Positions 62,184 through 64,000 of a stretch of DNA of 64,000 bases are shown in pieces. A program made the position numbers and the translations under genes. Every line of letters begins with the position of its first letter. Positions within the stretch are counted from its first letter, which is position 1. Origin of the DNA: an uncultured Gemmatimonadota bacterium (lineage in GTDB: Bacteria; Gemmatimonadota; Gemmatimonadetes; Gemmatimonadales; Gemmatimonadaceae); assembly GCA_903910555.1 (NCBI GenBank), contig CAIVZZ010000015.1:248001-312000 (forward strand), read 5' to 3'. The notes below the pieces were generated by a model that saw only the letters and a list, made by a program, of their open reading frames with translations, ran no database searches and was not told where the DNA came from.

Positions 62184-62585
62184 ATGCAAGACTTTCGTCG
62201 ACTTGAGGTGTGGCGGCTGGGGCATGCACTGGCACTCAACGTCCAGCGCCTGAGCGCGTCGATCGCACGCCAGGACAATGCCGGTCTGGTCAGTCAGATG
62301 CGGCGGGCGGCGACGTCGATATCGGCAAACGTCGCAGAGGGCGCGGCGAAAGAAACTCGAAAGGAGTTCGCCCGGTTTCTCGTGATCGCGATCGCATCTG
62401 CCGCAGAACTCGAAAACCACCTGCTGTTTTGCCGAGATGCGGTGCTCGCTCCAGAGTCGGAAGTTGCCTCCCGAATCGCCGAAACAGTCCAAGTCCGAAA
62501 GATGCTCTTCGGCCTATTGAAAAGGGTCCGCGAACAAGACGGTCCCGTCGCCGTTAGTTCGAAACCAACGCCCAACAACCGTTAA
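62184..62585 (+). CDS. Four-helix-bundle protein, S23/IVP (TIGR02436-like) family, second copy
   Basis: 133 residues, opening MQDFRRLEVWRLGHALALNV, the classic start of the 23S rRNA intervening-sequence protein family. QMRRAATSISANVAEGAAKE and FARFLVIAIASAAELENHL follow, the core helices 2 and 3. A positively charged surface is likely; family function is unsettled. The final stretch VAVSSKPTPNNR is encoded by the right inverted-repeat arm and is probably unstructured. ATG 62184 is preferred over an upstream in-frame start at 62175. It differs strongly in sequence from the copy at 12315-12758, so the two are not a recent duplication. Confidence 0.88.
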   Translation: MQDFRRLEVWRLGHALALNVQRLSASIARQDNAGLVSQMRRAATSISANVAEGAAKETRKEFARFLVIAIASAAELENHLLFCRDAVLAPESEVASRIAETVQVRKMLFGLLKRVREQDGPVAVSSKPTPNNR

Positions 62586-62604
62586 CGCACACCTTTTGTT
62601 GCGA
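62542..62604 (-). repeat. Right 63-nt inverted-repeat arm of cassette 2, overlapping the gene end
   Basis: Inverted copy of 62043-62105 with one mismatch. The stop codon of the four-helix-bundle gene (62583-62585) lies within it, so the arm is partly coding on this side only. Confidence 0.95.
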
Positions 62605-62639
62605 TAACCGGGTACTCAGTACGTAGTGCCGGCTCCCAG

Positions 62640-63914
62640 TCAGTGCGCGACCGTCGCAGGCACTTTGACTGCCCCCGCCGGCAGATCGAGCCGCGCCAGC
62701 GCCTCATGCCGCACCCGATCGAACGCCGCCAAATCACCCGACCCGAGCGGCGGCCCGGAGTTCGACTTGAGCGCCGTGCGCGGATCGCGCTGCACCCCGC
62801 CGACGAGCACTTCGAAGTGCAGATGCGGCCCGGTCGCGAGGCCGGTCATACCGACGTAGCCGATCGTCTGGCCCATCGAGACTCGCGAGCCCGTTCGGAT
62901 CCCCGACGCGAACCCTTTCATATGCCCGTAGCGCGTGACGAAGCCGTTTGGGTGGCGGATGTCGATGCTGTTGCCGTAGCCGCCGCGCGTCCCGGCGAAA
63001 ATGACAATACCGTTTCCGATGGAGCGAATCGGCGTTCCGCTCGCGGCTGCGTAGTCGGTGCCTTTGTGCGAGCGCCATTCGCCGAGGATCGGGTGCTCGC
63101 GCATGCCGAAGACGCTGGAAATGCGTCGGAAGGAAAGCGGCGCGCGAAGAAACTGCGCGCGCAGCGAGTGTCCGTCCTGGTCGTAGTAGTCAGCCTTGGA
63201 TTCGCCTTGCGGTACGAAGCGAATCGCCTGCAGCTCTGCGCCGCTCCGCTCGAGCCCGGCGGCGAGGATCGCACCGATGCGCTCGACGCCTGCGGGCGAA
63301 CGCGACCGCTCGAACACCGCGCGGACTGCATCGCCGTCCTGAAGTTCACGGCTCATGTCGACGCGATATTCGAAAATATCAGCGATCGCCCACGCCAGCT
63401 CGGCGCGTGCTCCTTTCGAGTGGAGATCGCCCGCACCGGCGTTTACCGCAACGTAGAGGTTGGTGTGCACGACCCCGTGCATGACGAGCGTATCGGTGAC
63501 CCATGGCGTGCGCTCTTCGCGCGACGACCAGCTGTTACCGGCGCGCACGAGATGGAGCGTAAGATCGGCCGAGAACATGAGCGCGACGTCCGTCGGCCGC
63601 GGATCGGTGCCGTTCGTACTGTCACCGGCAAAGCGCACCTCCATTCCGGCTGGGATTTTGCGCGGGTCGATTAACGTGGCGGAGCGGATCGCGGCCGATT
63701 GATCGTCGCCGCCGAGGCCACCGCGGGCGAGAACATTTGCGAGCGACTCACCCTTCCCGACCGTATCGACGCTGCTCCATGCGCCTGCGGGGCCCGACGG
63801 CGGCGCGTTGGGCCGCTGCGGCAGAGCCGGCCCGAAGCGAAGCGCGGCGGCAGCCAGTAGGGCCACCGCCGCGCCTGTAACCCAGAGGGCGACGCGATTA
63901 CGCGACGCCGTCAA
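62640..63914 (-). CDS. M23-family peptidoglycan endopeptidase (LytM type)
   Basis: 424 residues. An N-terminal anchor (about 8-26, VALWVTGAAVALLAAAAL) and a periplasmic region with GKGESLANVLARGGLG, a LysM/OapA-like stretch, lead to the LytM domain (about 270-385). The zinc site is His283 and Asp287 in HKGTDYA, and His364/His366 in HLHFEV, so it should be an active enzyme cutting cross-link peptides. A TTG start at 63914 overlaps the ftsZ stop (TTGA), tying it to cell division. The protein ends 34 bases from cassette 2. Confidence 0.92.
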   Translation of the reverse strand: MTASRNRVALWVTGAAVALLAAAALRFGPALPQRPNAPPSGPAGAWSSVDTVGKGESLANVLARGGLGGDDQSAAIRSATLIDPRKIPAGMEVRFAGDSTNGTDPRPTDVALMFSADLTLHLVRAGNSWSSREERTPWVTDTLVMHGVVHTNLYVAVNAGAGDLHSKGARAELAWAIADIFEYRVDMSRELQDGDAVRAVFERSRSPAGVERIGAILAAGLERSGAELQAIRFVPQGESKADYYDQDGHSLRAQFLRAPLSFRRISSVFGMREHPILGEWRSHKGTDYAAASGTPIRSIGNGIVIFAGTRGGYGNSIDIRHPNGFVTRYGHMKGFASGIRTGSRVSMGQTIGYVGMTGLATGPHLHFEVLVGGVQRDPRTALKSNSGPPLGSGDLAAFDRVRHEALARLDLPAGAVKVPATVAH

Positions 63915-64000
63915 TCCATCTGTCTCCGAATGAACGTCGGGATCTCGAGGTCGTCGAGATCGGCCTGCGGACGACGTTCAGGCGCGGGCTGTGGTGCCGG
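63911..64000 (-). CDS. ftsZ: Cell division protein FtsZ, C-terminal end only
   Basis: Only the last 29 codons and the stop are in the window. They read a proline-rich linker (PAPQPAPERRPQ) and then DLDDLEIPTFIRRQMD, the conserved C-terminal peptide by which FtsZ binds FtsA, ZipA and other membrane partners. The match to DxPxFLRRQ-type peptides is unmistakable. The stop overlaps the TTG of the M23 peptidase gene. Confidence 0.95.
   Translation of the reverse strand, partial: PAPQPAPERRPQADLDDLEIPTFIRRQMD

Larger units (their letters stand above)
62043..62604 (+). mobile_element. Inverted-repeat cassette 2 carrying a four-helix-bundle gene
   Basis: A 562-bp unit whose 63-nt ends (62043-62105 and 62542-62604) are inverted copies with one difference. 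Inside is a single gene whose last 14 codons and stop lie in the right arm. No transposase is present. The unit sits in the gap between the M23 peptidase gene and the 600-residue membrane protein gene. The near-identity of the arms suggests recent origin or strong selection for pairing. Mobility is inferred. Confidence 0.6.

Overview
The window is GC-rich, densely packed bacterial chromosome, and nearly all genes lie on the minus strand. The gene content fits an aerobic Gram-negative of the Gemmatimonadota type. That placement is an inference from the following: TonB receptor, outer-membrane barrels and lipoproteins, a T9SS-like sorting domain, a Hanks-type kinase, SelB, and a mannose-family PTS with HPr kinase. 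No rRNA, CRISPR array, phage or transposase gene was seen.

Layout. 1-6.2 kb: a partial GT87 glycosyltransferase, a CHASE4 hybrid histidine kinase, two tRNA-Ser genes, tadA and a secreted M30-type metallopeptidase. 6.2-12.1 kb: clpB, a stand-alone T9SS-like sorting-domain protein, selB and recO. 12.15-12.95 kb: a four-helix-bundle (S23/IVP-type) gene inside complex inverted repeats. 12.96-17.94 kb: a vitamin B12 uptake operon (btuF-btuC-btuD-btuB) behind a cobalamin riboswitch with a visible terminator. 17.9-21 kb: a membrane protein, a bifunctional-nuclease-family protein and metK. 21-31.5 kb: a long co-directional run ribD-ribE-ribBA-ribH-nusB-glycosyltransferase-hprK-EIIA-EIIB-EIIC-EIID-HPr-EI. 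It joins riboflavin synthesis to a complete phosphotransferase relay and its HPr kinase. 31.5-39.2 kb: an outer-membrane protein, purM, a PfkB kinase, argS, a FmdB-type protein, a methylmalonyl-CoA-mutase-family subunit (a likely user of the imported B12) and fbp. 39.3-46.1 kb: a membrane Ser/Thr kinase, comEC, miaB and mtaB. 46.1-52.4 kb: an overlapping chain alr-deoB-cdd-lipoprotein-barrel protein-hybrid kinase. 52.5-64 kb: mazG (+), asnS, a CHASE-like hybrid kinase, recG, ftsY, a large membrane protein, a second inverted-repeat four-helix-bundle cassette, an M23 peptidase and the 3' end of ftsZ.

The most unusual structure is in the gaps. Two four-helix-bundle genes are each enclosed by inverted repeats. 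One has 63-nt arms differing at one position, and its distal arm encodes the end of the protein. Several gene-free long palindromes or half-palindromes also occur (about 21.0, 30.3, 43.5 and 53.4 kb). Three of these share the core GYTGTTAGCCNCGAG. Together they look like a family of small palindromic elements, some carrying a four-helix-bundle gene.

Many neighbouring genes overlap by 1-4 bases (ATGA, GTGA or TGATG junctions), so translational coupling is a strong theme. Several starts were moved downstream of the longest ORF on the basis of signal peptides, ribosome-binding sites or family alignment; these choices are stated per entry.
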